From contig JAFUQN010000038.1 in the NCBI GenBank assembly GCA_017472365.1, positions 1-53,484 on the forward strand: a stretch of DNA of 53,484 bases, in the 5' to 3' direction. The position numbers and the translations under genes were made by a program. Below are positions 1 to 8,137 of the stretch, in pieces. The first letter of the stretch is position 1; each line of letters begins with the position of its first letter. Below the pieces are notes generated by a model. That model worked only from the letters and a program-made list of their open reading frames with translations, was not told the DNA's origin and searched no databases. The DNA comes from Bacillota bacterium. Lineage in GTDB: Bacteria > Bacillota > Clostridia > Peptostreptococcales > Anaerovoracaceae.

Positions 1-1
1 C

Positions 2-73
2 AACAAGATGATTTGGTTGACAACCGAAAGATTTGACGGGAACATCAACTTTCGCACAGGAACCCTTGAATGA
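2..73 (+). CDS. Possible 3' end of an upstream gene (partial)
   Basis: A reading frame is open from the left edge of the window to a TGA at 71-73 and would give 23 C-terminal residues ending in RTGTLE. It stops before the promoter-like sequence that precedes the next gene, as the tail of an upstream gene would. The fragment is too short to assign to a family, and an open frame of this length can arise by chance. Confidence 0.3.
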   Translation, partial: NKMIWLTTERFDGNINFRTGTLE

Positions 74-94
74 GTATCATAATTTTGATATACT
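66..94 (+). promoter_or_regulatory. Sigma-A-type promoter for the ferredoxin-like gene
   Basis: TTGAAT at 66-71 and TATACT at 89-94 are separated by 17 bases, with an extended -10 TG at 86-87. The predicted transcript starts about 50 bases before the AAGGAG ribosome binding site of the gene at 154. Confidence 0.5.
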
Positions 95-153
95 GATAAA
101 CAGGGAAGTTTAGCCGTTATAGAGGCATAATTCTATAAGAAAAGGAGATCGAA

Positions 154-414
154 ATGAAAACGATTGATGTAAAGGTTTGCGCTTGTACCACGTGTGTAAT
201 GAATGGTTCCATGTTCCTAGCCAACTCCATTGAAGGCTTAAGCAAGGTAAAGGCAAAGCTGGGTATCGACGCTGACATTACTGTAGAAATGTGCAAAGGT
301 ATCGGTCCCGATAATCACAGCGATGTGGCTCCTGTAGCCAGTGTCAATGGCGAAGTCATTGAAAAGGCTAAGAGCGAAATCGTTATGGAAAAAATCGTGG
401 ATTTGTCCAAATAA
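154..414 (+). CDS. Small thioredoxin-like [2Fe-2S] ferredoxin-type protein (NuoE C-terminal-like)
   Basis: An 86-residue protein resembling the C-terminal, thioredoxin-fold [2Fe-2S] domain of NuoE/HydC-type subunits. C9 and C14 give the first C-x4-C pair, followed by NG as in the family. The third cysteine is C47 in the segment VEMCKGIG, and the later APVASVNGE segment matches the family end. The fourth ligand position (CxxxC) is occupied by G51, although C11 is an extra cysteine. The protein may therefore bind a cluster in an altered way or not at all. The start ATG has an AAGGAG site a few bases upstream. It lies 281 bases before an [FeFe] hydrogenase, which suggests a redox partner or an accessory role. 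The family is fairly clear; whether a cluster is present is inference. Confidence 0.7.
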   Translation: MKTIDVKVCACTTCVMNGSMFLANSIEGLSKVKAKLGIDADITVEMCKGIGPDNHSDVAPVASVNGEVIEKAKSEIVMEKIVDLSK

Positions 415-695
415 AAAAAGTTGCATTATCCGTATAAAATCATGAAAAAGAGTGTGAAAGCACTTGCCAAAACATTTACGGATAGTGTATATTCATGTAG
501 AGATATATTTTTGGAATTTTGAAGTTCAACCGGAACATTGAAGTAGATAAAAGGTAATCGAAACAAAATTTTCCGGCTAATCGAATATTCTGAAATCACA
601 TAAATTACGAAACTGGGAGGTCGGGTTTGGCGTCCTGTTTTGTAGTGTCTGAGAAATTAATGCAATTGTTGTAATGTTTATTAGGAGAGAAAAGA
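415..695. other. Intergenic region before the hydrogenase gene
   Basis: This 281-base AT-rich stretch holds a possible promoter (464-493) and the AGGAGAG ribosome binding site at 682-688 of the next gene. No clear terminator follows the ferredoxin-like gene, so read-through into the hydrogenase is possible. No RNA gene or credible small protein was found. Confidence 0.5.
464..493 (+). promoter_or_regulatory. Possible promoter for the hydrogenase operon
   Basis: TTGCCA at 464-469 and TATATT at 488-493 are 18 bases apart. This would leave an unusually long leader of roughly 195 bases before the start codon at 696. Confidence 0.35.
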
Positions 696-2195
696 TTGAG
701 AGGAATTTATACACCTGTAACACAAATTCGTAGACAAGTTTTTGCGGAAGTTGCTAAGCTGGCGTATGAAGGCGGAGATTACTCCCGTGTAGAAGAAATC
801 CCCTATAAGATTATTCCCGGAGAAATTGCCACCTATCGTGACAGTGTATTCCAGGAAAGAGCTGTTGTCGGCGAACGTATCCGCCTGGCGATCGGTCTTC
901 CGTTATATCCGGCTGACCAGCCCACCTATATTTCCAAGGGCGTAGAAGAAAGCGCCATTGCGGAAAAGGTCTACGATCCGCCTTTAATTAATGTAATCCC
1001 CTTCGCATGCAATGCCTGTGAAGAAACCTCTATGATGGTAACTGATAACTGCCGTGGCTGTCTGGCTCATCCTTGCACTGCCGTTTGTCCGGTGCAGGCT
1101 GTTTCCATCGTCAACGGAAAGTCTTACATCGACAAGTCCAAGTGCATCAAGTGCGGACGCTGTAAGGATGCATGTCCCTACAATGCGATCGTAAAGTACG
1201 AACGTCCCTGCGCTGCTGCCTGCGGTGTCAAGGCCATTGAAAGTGACCACCTGGGCCGTGCAAAGATCAACTACGACAAGTGCGTATCCTGCGGTCAGTG
1301 CATGGTTAGCTGCCCCTTCGGTGCCATTGCGGACAAGTCTCAGATTTTCCAGCTGATCCACGCTATCAAGAATGGTCATAAGGTCATTGCAGAAGTGGCT
1401 CCGGCCTTCGTTGGACAGTTTGGTCCCATGGCCAGCCCGGAAAAGATCAAGGCTGCGCTGAAGGAACTGGGCTTTGCGGAAGTGTTTGAAGTTGCGATCG
1501 GTGCGGACTTAGGTGCCATCGAAGAAGCACATCACTATGTGCACAAGGTTGCCAGCGGCGAAGAACCGTTCCTGGCGACTTCCTGTTGTCCTTCCTGGTC
1601 TGTTATGGCCAAGAGAGACTTCCCTGACATTGCTCCGTATGTATCCGACGCGCTGACTCCGATGGTTGCTACGGCTCGCCTGATCCGTAAGGACAACCCG
1701 GATGCGAAGATCGTATTCATCGGTCCCTGCGCAGCAAAGAAACTGGAAGCTTCCCGCCGTTCTGTACGAAGCGAAGTTGACTTCGTAATCACCTATGAAG
1801 AACTGATGGGTATGTTCGTAGCTAAGGGTATCGAACTGGCTGACATCGAAACCGATGAAAAGTTTGAAGATGCTACTGCAGCAGGCCGTGGTTATTCTGT
1901 GGCCGGCGGTGCTGCTGATGCGATCGCAAACTGCGTGGACGAACTGTATCCCAACGTACAGATCAAGGTAGACCGTGCAGAAGGTCTGGCTGAATGTGCG
2001 AAGATGCTGAAGATTGCTCAGGCCGGTAAGAGAAACGGATACCTGATGGAAGGTATGGCCTGCCCCGGCGGATGTATCGGTGGTGCCGGTACCCTGCTGG
2101 CTCAGAACAAGGCTTCTGTGGCTGTTAAGAAGTTCCAGGCAGAATCCGGAGACAAGATGGCGACCAAGAGCAAGTATCACGTACCGGAAGAATAG
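696..2195 (+). CDS. Monomeric [FeFe] hydrogenase, probably group B
   Basis: This 499-residue iron-sulfur enzyme reversibly reduces protons to H2 in the cytoplasm and disposes of fermentation electrons. Residues about 105-205 hold many cysteines for ferredoxin-type [4Fe-4S] clusters (CxxC at 105, CRGC near 119, CIKCGRC at 150, CVSCGQC at 196). The H-cluster motifs are all present: TSCCPSW at 295-301, GPCAAKK at 343-349 and ACPGGC at 455-460, so the ligands would be C298, C345, C456 and C460. The second motif has G in place of the usual M before PC, which fits group B better than group A1. The start is TTG, chosen because AGGAGAG lies 7 bases upstream and no in-frame ATG competes. No NAD- or PAS-binding domain is seen. 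The phosphopantetheinyl transferase gene follows after 10 bases. Confidence 0.9.
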   Translation: MRGIYTPVTQIRRQVFAEVAKLAYEGGDYSRVEEIPYKIIPGEIATYRDSVFQERAVVGERIRLAIGLPLYPADQPTYISKGVEESAIAEKVYDPPLINVIPFACNACEETSMMVTDNCRGCLAHPCTAVCPVQAVSIVNGKSYIDKSKCIKCGRCKDACPYNAIVKYERPCAAACGVKAIESDHLGRAKINYDKCVSCGQCMVSCPFGAIADKSQIFQLIHAIKNGHKVIAEVAPAFVGQFGPMASPEKIKAALKELGFAEVFEVAIGADLGAIEEAHHYVHKVASGEEPFLATSCCPSWSVMAKRDFPDIAPYVSDALTPMVATARLIRKDNPDAKIVFIGPCAAKKLEASRRSVRSEVDFVITYEELMGMFVAKGIELADIETDEKFEDATAAGRGYSVAGGAADAIANCVDELYPNVQIKVDRAEGLAECAKMLKIAQAGKRNGYLMEGMACPGGCIGGAGTLLAQNKASVAVKKFQAESGDKMATKSKYHVPEE

Positions 2196-2205
2196 AGGAA
2201 TTGAT

Positions 2206-2853
2206 ATGAAATTGTTTCTCTGGAGACAGAAATACCGCCAGATGGAAAGCAGTGTCTTGTTGAGATGGGCGGTGGAAGAGTATGAAACCATGAAACAGAA
2301 TCAAGAACCCCATAGGGAGTCCCAACAGGACTCCCTTTTTGAATTTTTCCCGCCGGAGATCCCGGAGTTTGATATCATTAAAGATCAGAGAGGAAAACCC
2401 ATTGTGGTGAATGAAAAAGGGGAACCTTATCCGATTCATGTTTCGGTAACGCACACAGAAGACTGGTGGATCTGTGCAGTGGGAGAGCATCCTGTGGGAG
2501 TCGACGCAGAACTGAAAGATCGCAAGGTGAAATCGTCACTGATACGAAGAATCTGCAGTGAAGATGAGGCGCAGTGGCTGAACGAACAGATGGATGGTAT
2601 GGCGGAAGAACAGAAAGAGGAATGGCTTCGTCAGAAACTTTTGTGGCTTTGGGTGAGAAAAGAAGCTTATGTAAAATATCTGGGGACAGGGATCAGCGAA
2701 GGACTGAAGACGTTTTCTGTCGTGGACATTGACGGTTCAAAAGGCTGGAAAGAAAAAAACGGTTTTGAGACTGTGGATATCATGGAAGAACTGGAATTGG
2801 CAGTGTATTCGCCGGATGAGGAGATTGAAGAAATCCTATGGAGGAAATGGTAA
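2206..2853 (+). CDS. 4'-phosphopantetheinyl transferase (Sfp type)
   Basis: A 215-residue enzyme that moves the phosphopantetheine arm of CoA onto carrier proteins. The family signatures are present: VSVTHT, the metal-binding VGVDAE (D and E ligands), and WVRKEAYVK with the catalytic KE. The start ATG at 2206 follows AGAGGAA. An upstream in-frame extension exists but would lie inside the hydrogenase gene. The gene follows the hydrogenase after 10 bases and overlaps recX by 16, so the three are probably co-transcribed. A perfect stem-loop with a T-run lies within codons 37-46. The carrier-protein target (fatty-acid ACP or another) cannot be told from this window. Confidence 0.85.
   Translation: MKLFLWRQKYRQMESSVLLRWAVEEYETMKQNQEPHRESQQDSLFEFFPPEIPEFDIIKDQRGKPIVVNEKGEPYPIHVSVTHTEDWWICAVGEHPVGVDAELKDRKVKSSLIRRICSEDEAQWLNEQMDGMAEEQKEEWLRQKLLWLWVRKEAYVKYLGTGISEGLKTFSVVDIDGSKGWKEKNGFETVDIMEELELAVYSPDEEIEEILWRKW
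2314..2352 (+). terminator. Intrinsic-terminator-like hairpin inside the phosphopantetheinyl transferase gene
   Basis: AGGGAGTCC (2314-2322), a five-base loop CAACA, and GGACTCCCT (2328-2336) form a perfect 9-bp stem. A T-run then follows to 2340, and a second T-run ends near 2352. The sequence is also read through in frame by the enzyme gene. It lies about 120 bases after the hydrogenase stop codon, so it could end most hydrogenase transcripts unless ribosomes cover it. Confidence 0.7.
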
Positions 2854-3383
2854 AGAAAGAAGCGAAAGAAAAACGCAGCTGTAAAGACGAGGCTTTGTTC
2901 TGGCTGGAATACGGTGACAGGACAGAGAGAGAAATGGTGAAGCATTTACAGAAAAAAGGATATGAGGAGCGTGAAATCGCGGAATGTATGGCTTTTTTGG
3001 TGGATCTTTCGTTCATTGACGATAAACGATACACGTTGAAATTCGTGGAAAGTTCCATGGAGAAGGGCCGCGGGCCGCTGCGGATCCGCCACGAGCTTCA
3101 AGAAAAGGGTATCGCTGGCGGGACCGCCGATGAGGCGATTGCCGAACTCTATGACAGGGTGACGGAGCGTGAAATCGCTTTGGAAGTAGCGGAAAAAGCC
3201 CTGCGCTCTATTCAGAGCAGTTCCGGTTTGTGGGACGAAGAGGAAGAACCGGAGTATGACGACTGGGGAAATCCCATTCGTCCGAAGCTGTCCGAAAAGG
3301 ATAAAGCGAAAATCGCCAGAAAGCTGGCTGCGGCCGGTTTTTCGTCTGGAGCTGCGTACGATGCCATCAACCGCCTAAAGTGA
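2838..3383 (+). CDS. recX: Regulatory protein RecX
   Basis: A 181-residue, highly charged helical protein of the RecX family, which binds RecA filaments and limits recombinase activity. Typical repeats are visible: ALFWLEYGDRTEREMVKHL near residues 20-40, then FIDDKRYTLKFVES, and GPLRIRHELQEKGI. The C-terminal third contains an acidic insert (about residues 130-145) before a final conserved-looking helical repeat. The start ATG at 2838 lies inside the end of the preceding gene, giving a 16-base overlap and suggesting translational coupling. RecX is usually next to recA in other bacteria, but here it sits behind a carrier-protein modifying enzyme. Confidence 0.8.
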   Translation: MEEMVKKEAKEKRSCKDEALFWLEYGDRTEREMVKHLQKKGYEEREIAECMAFLVDLSFIDDKRYTLKFVESSMEKGRGPLRIRHELQEKGIAGGTADEAIAELYDRVTEREIALEVAEKALRSIQSSSGLWDEEEEPEYDDWGNPIRPKLSEKDKAKIARKLAAAGFSSGAAYDAINRLK

Positions 3384-3412
3384 TAGAATTCAGGAAGGCT
3401 TTGTGGTATACT
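3384..3412 (+). promoter_or_regulatory. Extended -10 promoter for rph-rdgB-brkB
   Basis: TGGTATACT (3404-3412) is an extended -10 element. The -35 at 3384-3389 (TAGAAT) is weak but correctly spaced by 17 bases. The AAGGAG site for rph follows at 3434-3439. Confidence 0.5.
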
Positions 3413-3447
3413 ATATTAGTTAAATTGAAATCAAAGGAGTAAGATGT

Positions 3448-4170
3448 ATGGATATGATTCGTGTGGATGGTCGCCAGCTGGATCAGCTGAGACCTCTGAA
3501 AATGACTGATAATTACTTAATGCACCCTGCAGGTTCTGTTCTGATCGAAACGGGACATACGAAGGTGATCTGCACTGCCTGCGTGGAAGAAAAGACTGCA
3601 CCTCATCTGAAGGGCACCGGAAAGGGCTGGGTGACTGCGGAATACGCGATGCTGCCCGGTTCTACAGCTGACCGCAAGAAGAGAGACGGCGTAAAAAAGG
3701 ATGGCAGAAGCACCGAAATCCAGAGACTGATCGGACGTTCTCTGCGTTCTGTGGTAGATCTGGATAAGCTGGGAGAACGCAGCATCTACATCGACTGCGA
3801 TGTGATCCAGGCAGACGGCGGTACCAGAACCGCATCCATCACCGGTGCCTTCGTAGCCATGGTTCAGGCTATGAAAAAGCTGAAGGAACAGGGCCTGATC
3901 GAAGAAGTTCCCATCACCGGCTTCCTGTCTGCAGTCAGCGTAGGTAAGGTGGCGGACCAGCTGATGCTGGATCTGTGTTACGAAGAAGACTCCAGAGCAC
4001 AGGTGGATATGAATGTGATCATGACTGACGACGGACGTTTTGTGGAACTGCAGGGAACTGGTGAAGAAGCTCCGTTCACTGCGGAAGAAATGGCCGGTCT
4101 CGTGGCTCTGGCAAAGAAGGGCTGTGAAGAACTGTGCAGAGCACAGAAGGAAATCATTGGCGAACTGTAA
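3448..4170 (+). CDS. rph: Ribonuclease PH
   Basis: A 240-residue phosphorolytic 3'-5' exoribonuclease that trims the 3' ends of tRNA precursors. Length and motifs are standard for the family: RVDGRQ near the N-terminus, DRKKRDG near residue 72, and [12 protein letters not shown] near 123, which forms part of the phosphate and active site. The later [22 protein letters not shown] segment is also typical. AAGGAG lies 8 bases before the ATG at 3448. rdgB follows after 25 bases, a pairing common in Firmicutes and linking RNA trimming with nucleotide clean-up. Confidence 0.95.
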   Translation: MDMIRVDGRQLDQLRPLKMTDNYLMHPAGSVLIETGHTKVICTACVEEKTAPHLKGTGKGWVTAEYAMLPGSTADRKKRDGVKKDGRSTEIQRLIGRSLRSVVDLDKLGERSIYIDCDVIQADGGTRTASITGAFVAMVQAMKKLKEQGLIEEVPITGFLSAVSVGKVADQLMLDLCYEEDSRAQVDMNVIMTDDGRFVELQGTGEEAPFTAEEMAGLVALAKKGCEELCRAQKEIIGEL

Positions 4171-4195
4171 GTCGTAGCAGACGGGAGGAAGAACG

Positions 4196-4792
4196 ATGAT
4201 CATCGTAGCTGCAACTCAGAATAAACATAAAATCGAAGAAATTTCGGCGATCACTGAGCCGTTGGGGATGGAGATCGTATCGAGAAAGGATGCGGGTGTT
4301 CCTGACTTTGAAGTCGAAGAGGATGGCGAAACCTTTGAAGAGAATTCGGAAAAGAAGGCCAGAGCCATTATGGAGGTCTGCGGAAAGATCACCATTGCCG
4401 ATGATTCGGGACTGATGGTGGATGCTTTGGGTGGAGCTCCCGGTGTGTATTCGGCCAGATATGCCGGTGAAGACGGAAACGATGCCAAAAATAATGTCAA
4501 GCTGCTGGCGATGCTGACCGATGTACCGATGGCAGAAAGAACGGCGAAGTTTGTTTCTGTCATTACCATGGTGTATCCCGACGGTACCAAACTGGTAGCC
4601 CGGGGAGAAGTCCGTGGACACATTATCTTTGAAGAAAAAGGAACCAATGGTTTTGGATACGATCCGCTGTTCGTTCCGGAAGGATTTACGAAGACCTTTG
4701 CAGAACTGACTTCGGAAGAAAAGAACAAGGTCAGCCACAGAGCCAGTGCTCTCCGTGAGTTGGAACGCCTGTTAAAGGAGAAGAGTGAGTAA
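4196..4792 (+). CDS. rdgB: XTP/dITP diphosphatase (Ham1/RdgB family)
   Basis: A 198-residue house-cleaning enzyme that hydrolyses dITP, dXTP and related non-standard nucleotides to monophosphates, keeping them out of DNA. It has the N-terminal ATQNKHK nucleotide motif, FEENSEKKA, ADDSGLMVDAL with the metal-binding acidic residues, GAPGVYSARYAG, GFGYDPLF and SHRASAL at the C-terminus. A GGGAGG site precedes the ATG. Its stop codon TAA overlaps the ATG of the next gene, so the downstream membrane protein is likely translationally coupled. Confidence 0.95.
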   Translation: MIIVAATQNKHKIEEISAITEPLGMEIVSRKDAGVPDFEVEEDGETFEENSEKKARAIMEVCGKITIADDSGLMVDALGGAPGVYSARYAGEDGNDAKNNVKLLAMLTDVPMAERTAKFVSVITMVYPDGTKLVARGEVRGHIIFEEKGTNGFGYDPLFVPEGFTKTFAELTSEEKNKVSHRASALRELERLLKEKSE

Positions 4793-5640
4793 TGGATAGC
4801 CGGCGTATCCGCAGGATCGCAGAATCTATGATCCGTGACCACAAAGAGCCTTTTATCCAGAGCTCCGGCGCCCAGCTGGCCTTTTACCTGATCATGTCGC
4901 TGGTGCCGCTGGCGATCCTTTTGGTACAGGCTTGTGCAGTGTTTGCTGTTTCTCCGGATATGGTTTCGGATCTGGCGAAGGATTTTCTAACGCCCGAGGC
5001 ACTGGAGTATTCCAAAGAGGCACTGACGAAGCTGCTGCCGGGCGGGGTCGGTTCCGGGTCGGGGATCTTCAGCATCGTGGCAGTGCTGACAACGCTGTGG
5101 TCGGCCAGTAAAGTACAGTTCTGCATCGTAGGAATCTGCAATTACGCGTATAGCGGAAGGACCAGGGTTCAGGGATTTGTACGTGAGCGGATCCGTGCGC
5201 TGGTCAATGTGGTTCTTTTGATTCTGATGACGGTGGCCAGTCTGGTGATCCTCGTTTACGGTCAGGTCATCCTGAACGTGATCGGTGCTCTGATGCGCGA
5301 ATTTTTCGGATTACAGCTGCATTTCAACAGAATCTGGTATCTGATCCGTTGGCCTGTGGCAATCGCCGTCTACGCGGCGATTCTCAGCTATATCTACTAT
5401 TCGTCACCGACGGAACGGCTGCGCTTCCGACAGGTACTGCCGGGAGGAGTGTTTGCCGCGGTGGGCATGATGACGGTGTCGCTGGGATATTCCGTCTATG
5501 TGACGACATTTGCGAACTACGACGCATTGTACGGTGGCCTGGCTTCCGTGATTGCCATGCTGTTCTGGTTCTATCTTCTGGGAAAGATCTTCGTTTTCGG
5601 GATCCTGTTCAACCGGGCCTGGGAACGGTCAAGGGAATAA
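4792..5640 (+). CDS. YihY/BrkB-family inner membrane protein
   Basis: A 282-residue integral membrane protein with about six hydrophobic segments: roughly residues 26-50, 85-105, 140-165, 183-202, 215-240 and 248-270. It also has the family-typical start in which a short basic segment is followed by AFYLIMSLVPLAIL. The family was once annotated as ribonuclease BN, which is now considered wrong; its real role is unknown. It ends the rph-rdgB operon and its start overlaps the rdgB stop. A strong bidirectional terminator follows. Confidence 0.85.
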   Translation: MDSRRIRRIAESMIRDHKEPFIQSSGAQLAFYLIMSLVPLAILLVQACAVFAVSPDMVSDLAKDFLTPEALEYSKEALTKLLPGGVGSGSGIFSIVAVLTTLWSASKVQFCIVGICNYAYSGRTRVQGFVRERIRALVNVVLLILMTVASLVILVYGQVILNVIGALMREFFGLQLHFNRIWYLIRWPVAIAVYAAILSYIYYSSPTERLRFRQVLPGGVFAAVGMMTVSLGYSVYVTTFANYDALYGGLASVIAMLFWFYLLGKIFVFGILFNRAWERSRE

Positions 5641-5650
5641 CGACAAAAGA

Positions 5651-5685
5651 AAAACCTCTGCATCTGCAGAGGTTTTGTTGTTTTT
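5651..5685. terminator. Bidirectional intrinsic terminator between brkB and serA
   Basis: AAAACCTCTGCA and TGCAGAGGTTTT form a 12-bp stem around a two-base centre at 5651-5676. T-rich stretches flank it on both strands, so it can end transcripts from both converging operons. Confidence 0.85.
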
Positions 5686-6856
5686 AGTATACGATGCGTA
5701 CGGCGATGATACCGTCGAATTCCAGTGCCTTTCTGACTTCGGCTTCGTCGAAGGTACCGTCCACGTCGATCAGAGTGTACGCATAATCACCCTTGGAACG
5801 GTTGATCATGTCGGAGATGTTGATGTCCAGTTCCGCGAAGATATTGGTGATCTGGCTGATCATCTTTGGGATGTTTCTGTTCATAACACCGATTCTGGCC
5901 TTGGTTCTTCTGGGGCCTAAGGAGCAGGCCGGGAAGTTCACGGAATTGGTGATGTTCAGATTTTCGATGTAGTCCATCATCTGACGAACGGCCATCACTG
6001 CACAGTTGTCTTCGGCTTCCTGTGTGGATGCGCCCAGATGAGGCATGCAGATCACGCCGGGATGACCCAGAGTGACGTCGTTGGGGAAGTCGGAAACGTA
6101 CTTGGCAACTTTACCGCTGTCCAGAGCTTCCAGCATATCCTTTTCATTTACCAGCTTATCTCTGGAGAAGTTCAGGAAGACCACGCCGTCCTTCATCAGC
6201 TTGATCTTTTCCGCGTTGATCATACCCTTGGTAGAATCCATAGCCGGAACATGGATGGAGATGTAGTCACACTGCGGTAACATGGCGTCCAGATTTCCAG
6301 TCACGGGAATGGAGTTGGACAGGATGTGCGCTGCGTGAACGGTGATGTAGGGGTCGTAACCGATGACCTTCATACCCAGTTCTTCGGCTGCATTGGCAAC
6401 CTGTACGCCTACGGCGCCCAGGCCGATGACGCCCAGGGTTTTTCCGTAGATTTCGTGACCTACGAACTGGCTCTTACCCTTTTCGGTCGCCTTAGCGATT
6501 CCCAGTTCACCGCAGGTTTCTCTCAGGTCAGCGGTCCATGCCAGCGCGGGAGATACGTTTCTCGCAGCCACCAGCAGGGCACACAGTACCAGTTCCTTTA
6601 CAGCGTTGGCGTTGGCACCGGGGGTGTTGAAAACAACGATCCCTTCGTCTGCACAGCGTTCGATGGGGATATTGTTGACACCCGCACCGGCTCTGGCAAT
6701 AGCCACCAGCTTATCGGAAAATTCCATGCTGTGCATGTCGGCGCTGCGGACTAAAATACCTTCGGCATCAGCCACGTTGTCGGTCAGATTGTAATTGGGA
6801 CCCAGAAGGCAGGTACCTTCGTGGGAGATTTTGTTCAGTGTCGCAATATTATACAT
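5684..6856 (-). CDS. serA: D-3-phosphoglycerate dehydrogenase
   Basis: A 390-residue NAD-dependent enzyme for the first step of serine synthesis, oxidising 3-phosphoglycerate to 3-phosphohydroxypyruvate. An N-terminal substrate-binding part is followed by a Rossmann motif GLGAVG (near residue 145) with a downstream acidic residue in GYDPY. The catalytic His region is PHLGAS, and a C-terminal ACT domain (about 320-390) usually mediates serine feedback. It is the short form lacking the extra intervening domain of longer SerA proteins. GAGGAA precedes the ATG. It lies 23 bases after serC and forms an operon with it. Confidence 0.93.
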   Translation of the reverse strand: MYNIATLNKISHEGTCLLGPNYNLTDNVADAEGILVRSADMHSMEFSDKLVAIARAGAGVNNIPIERCADEGIVVFNTPGANANAVKELVLCALLVAARNVSPALAWTADLRETCGELGIAKATEKGKSQFVGHEIYGKTLGVIGLGAVGVQVANAAEELGMKVIGYDPYITVHAAHILSNSIPVTGNLDAMLPQCDYISIHVPAMDSTKGMINAEKIKLMKDGVVFLNFSRDKLVNEKDMLEALDSGKVAKYVSDFPNDVTLGHPGVICMPHLGASTQEAEDNCAVMAVRQMMDYIENLNITNSVNFPACSLGPRRTKARIGVMNRNIPKMISQITNIFAELDINISDMINRSKGDYAYTLIDVDGTFDEAEVRKALEFDGIIAVRIVY

Positions 6857-6879
6857 ATACTTTCCTCATTCAAAATGTT

Positions 6880-7974
6880 TTATTTTACGTTTTCTGCTTC
6901 GAACTTCTTCATGAATTCGATCAGAGCTTCCACGCCTTCGATGGGCATCGCATTGTAGATGGACGCTCTCATACCGCCGATGGAACGGTGGCCGCCCAGG
7001 TTCACCAGACCCTGTGCCTTGGCTTCTGCAACGAACTTCTTGTCCATAGCTTCATCGCCGGTAACGAAAACAACGTTCATCAGGGAACGGTCTTCCTTAG
7101 CTACGGGAGCGGTGTACAGCTTGGAACTGTCGATGTAATCGTACAGCATCTGTGCCTTCTTCACGTTCTTTTCGTACAGAGCCTTTACGCCGCCCTGTCT
7201 CTTGATCCACTGAAAGGTCAGGCCTGCGATGTAGATACCATAAGTCGGGGGAGTGTTATACATGGAATCGTTGTCAGCCATGATCTTGTAGTCCATCATG
7301 GACGGAGTGGATTCCGGAGCGAAGCCGATCAGATCTTCGCGGATGATGACGATGGTCACACCTGCGGGACCGATGTTCTTCTGAGCGCCGGCCCAGATGA
7401 TACCGAACTTGGATACATCCACTTCTTCGGATAAGATGCAGGACGAGAAGTCGCCTACCAGGGGAATGTCTCCGGTTTCGGGATATTCGGGGAACTTACT
7501 TCCGTAGATAGTGTTATTGGCGCAGATATAAACATAATCGGCGTCTTCACGGAAGTCTTCCTTGGATACCTTCGGGATATAGGTGAAAGTCTTGTCTTCC
7601 GAAGAAGCTACGACCTTGGCATCGCCGAACTTCTTGGCTTCCTTGGCAGCTTTTTTCGCCCAGGAGCCGGTGACGATGTAGTCAGCCTTCTTGGAGTTAC
7701 TCATCAGGTTGGCGGGAACCATGGCAAACTGCATGTGGCCGCCGCCCTGTAAGAACAGGACTTTGTAATTGTCGGGGATGTTCAGGATCTCTCTGAGATC
7801 CTTTTCGGCGGTTTCAATGATCGCCTTGAAATCTGCAGAACGATGACTCATTTCCATAACGGACATACCAGAGCCGTTACAATTTGTCATTTCTCTTGCA
7901 GCCTGCTCCAGTACCTCTAAAGGTAGCATGGAGGGACCAGCGGAAAAGTTATACACTCTTTCTTCAAAACTCAT
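6880..7974 (-). CDS. serC: Phosphoserine aminotransferase
   Basis: A 364-residue PLP enzyme that transfers the amino group of glutamate to 3-phosphohydroxypyruvate, making phosphoserine. The N-terminal YNFSAGPSMLP and MSVMEMSHRS motifs and the PLP lysine in GAQKNIGPAG (about residue 200) are diagnostic. AGGAGG stands 8 bases before the ATG and a near-consensus promoter lies at 8025-8053. serA follows on the same strand. A phosphoserine phosphatase gene (serB) is not in this window. Confidence 0.95.
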   Translation of the reverse strand: MSFEERVYNFSAGPSMLPLEVLEQAAREMTNCNGSGMSVMEMSHRSADFKAIIETAEKDLREILNIPDNYKVLFLQGGGHMQFAMVPANLMSNSKKADYIVTGSWAKKAAKEAKKFGDAKVVASSEDKTFTYIPKVSKEDFREDADYVYICANNTIYGSKFPEYPETGDIPLVGDFSSCILSEEVDVSKFGIIWAGAQKNIGPAGVTIVIIREDLIGFAPESTPSMMDYKIMADNDSMYNTPPTYGIYIAGLTFQWIKRQGGVKALYEKNVKKAQMLYDYIDSSKLYTAPVAKEDRSLMNVVFVTGDEAMDKKFVAEAKAQGLVNLGGHRSIGGMRASIYNAMPIEGVEALIEFMKKFEAENVK

Positions 7975-8024
7975 AGTAATTTCCTCCTGCTTTCATAAGA
8001 AAAAATACAATTTAACAATTTTCA

Positions 8025-8053
8025 ATTATATCACTATATGATACAATGGTAAA
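8025..8053 (-). promoter_or_regulatory. Promoter of the serC-serA operon
   Basis: On the minus strand TTTACC (8048-8053) and TATAAT (8025-8030) are exactly 17 bases apart. The leader to the serC ATG is about 45 bases. No T-box signature was seen in this leader. Confidence 0.7.
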
Positions 8054-8137
8054 GACAGAAAACTGTATGCAATGACCAAAAAATGCGTCTGAACACTTCT
8101 TTTTTTGGAAAAATATATGTTTTAGGAGGAAAAGAGT

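Noticed and set aside
442-522. A 26-codon open frame between the ferredoxin-like gene and the hydrogenase
   Set aside because: It has no ribosome binding site, no recognisable product, and overlaps the possible hydrogenase promoter.
1509-2291. Long minus-strand open frame opposite the hydrogenase
   Set aside because: It mirrors the codon structure of the real gene, has no promoter or ribosome binding site, and its translation is low in sense.
7975-8137. T-box or other riboswitch in the leader between serC and the mutase gene
   Set aside because: The leader of serC is only about 45 bases and shows no T-box core sequence.
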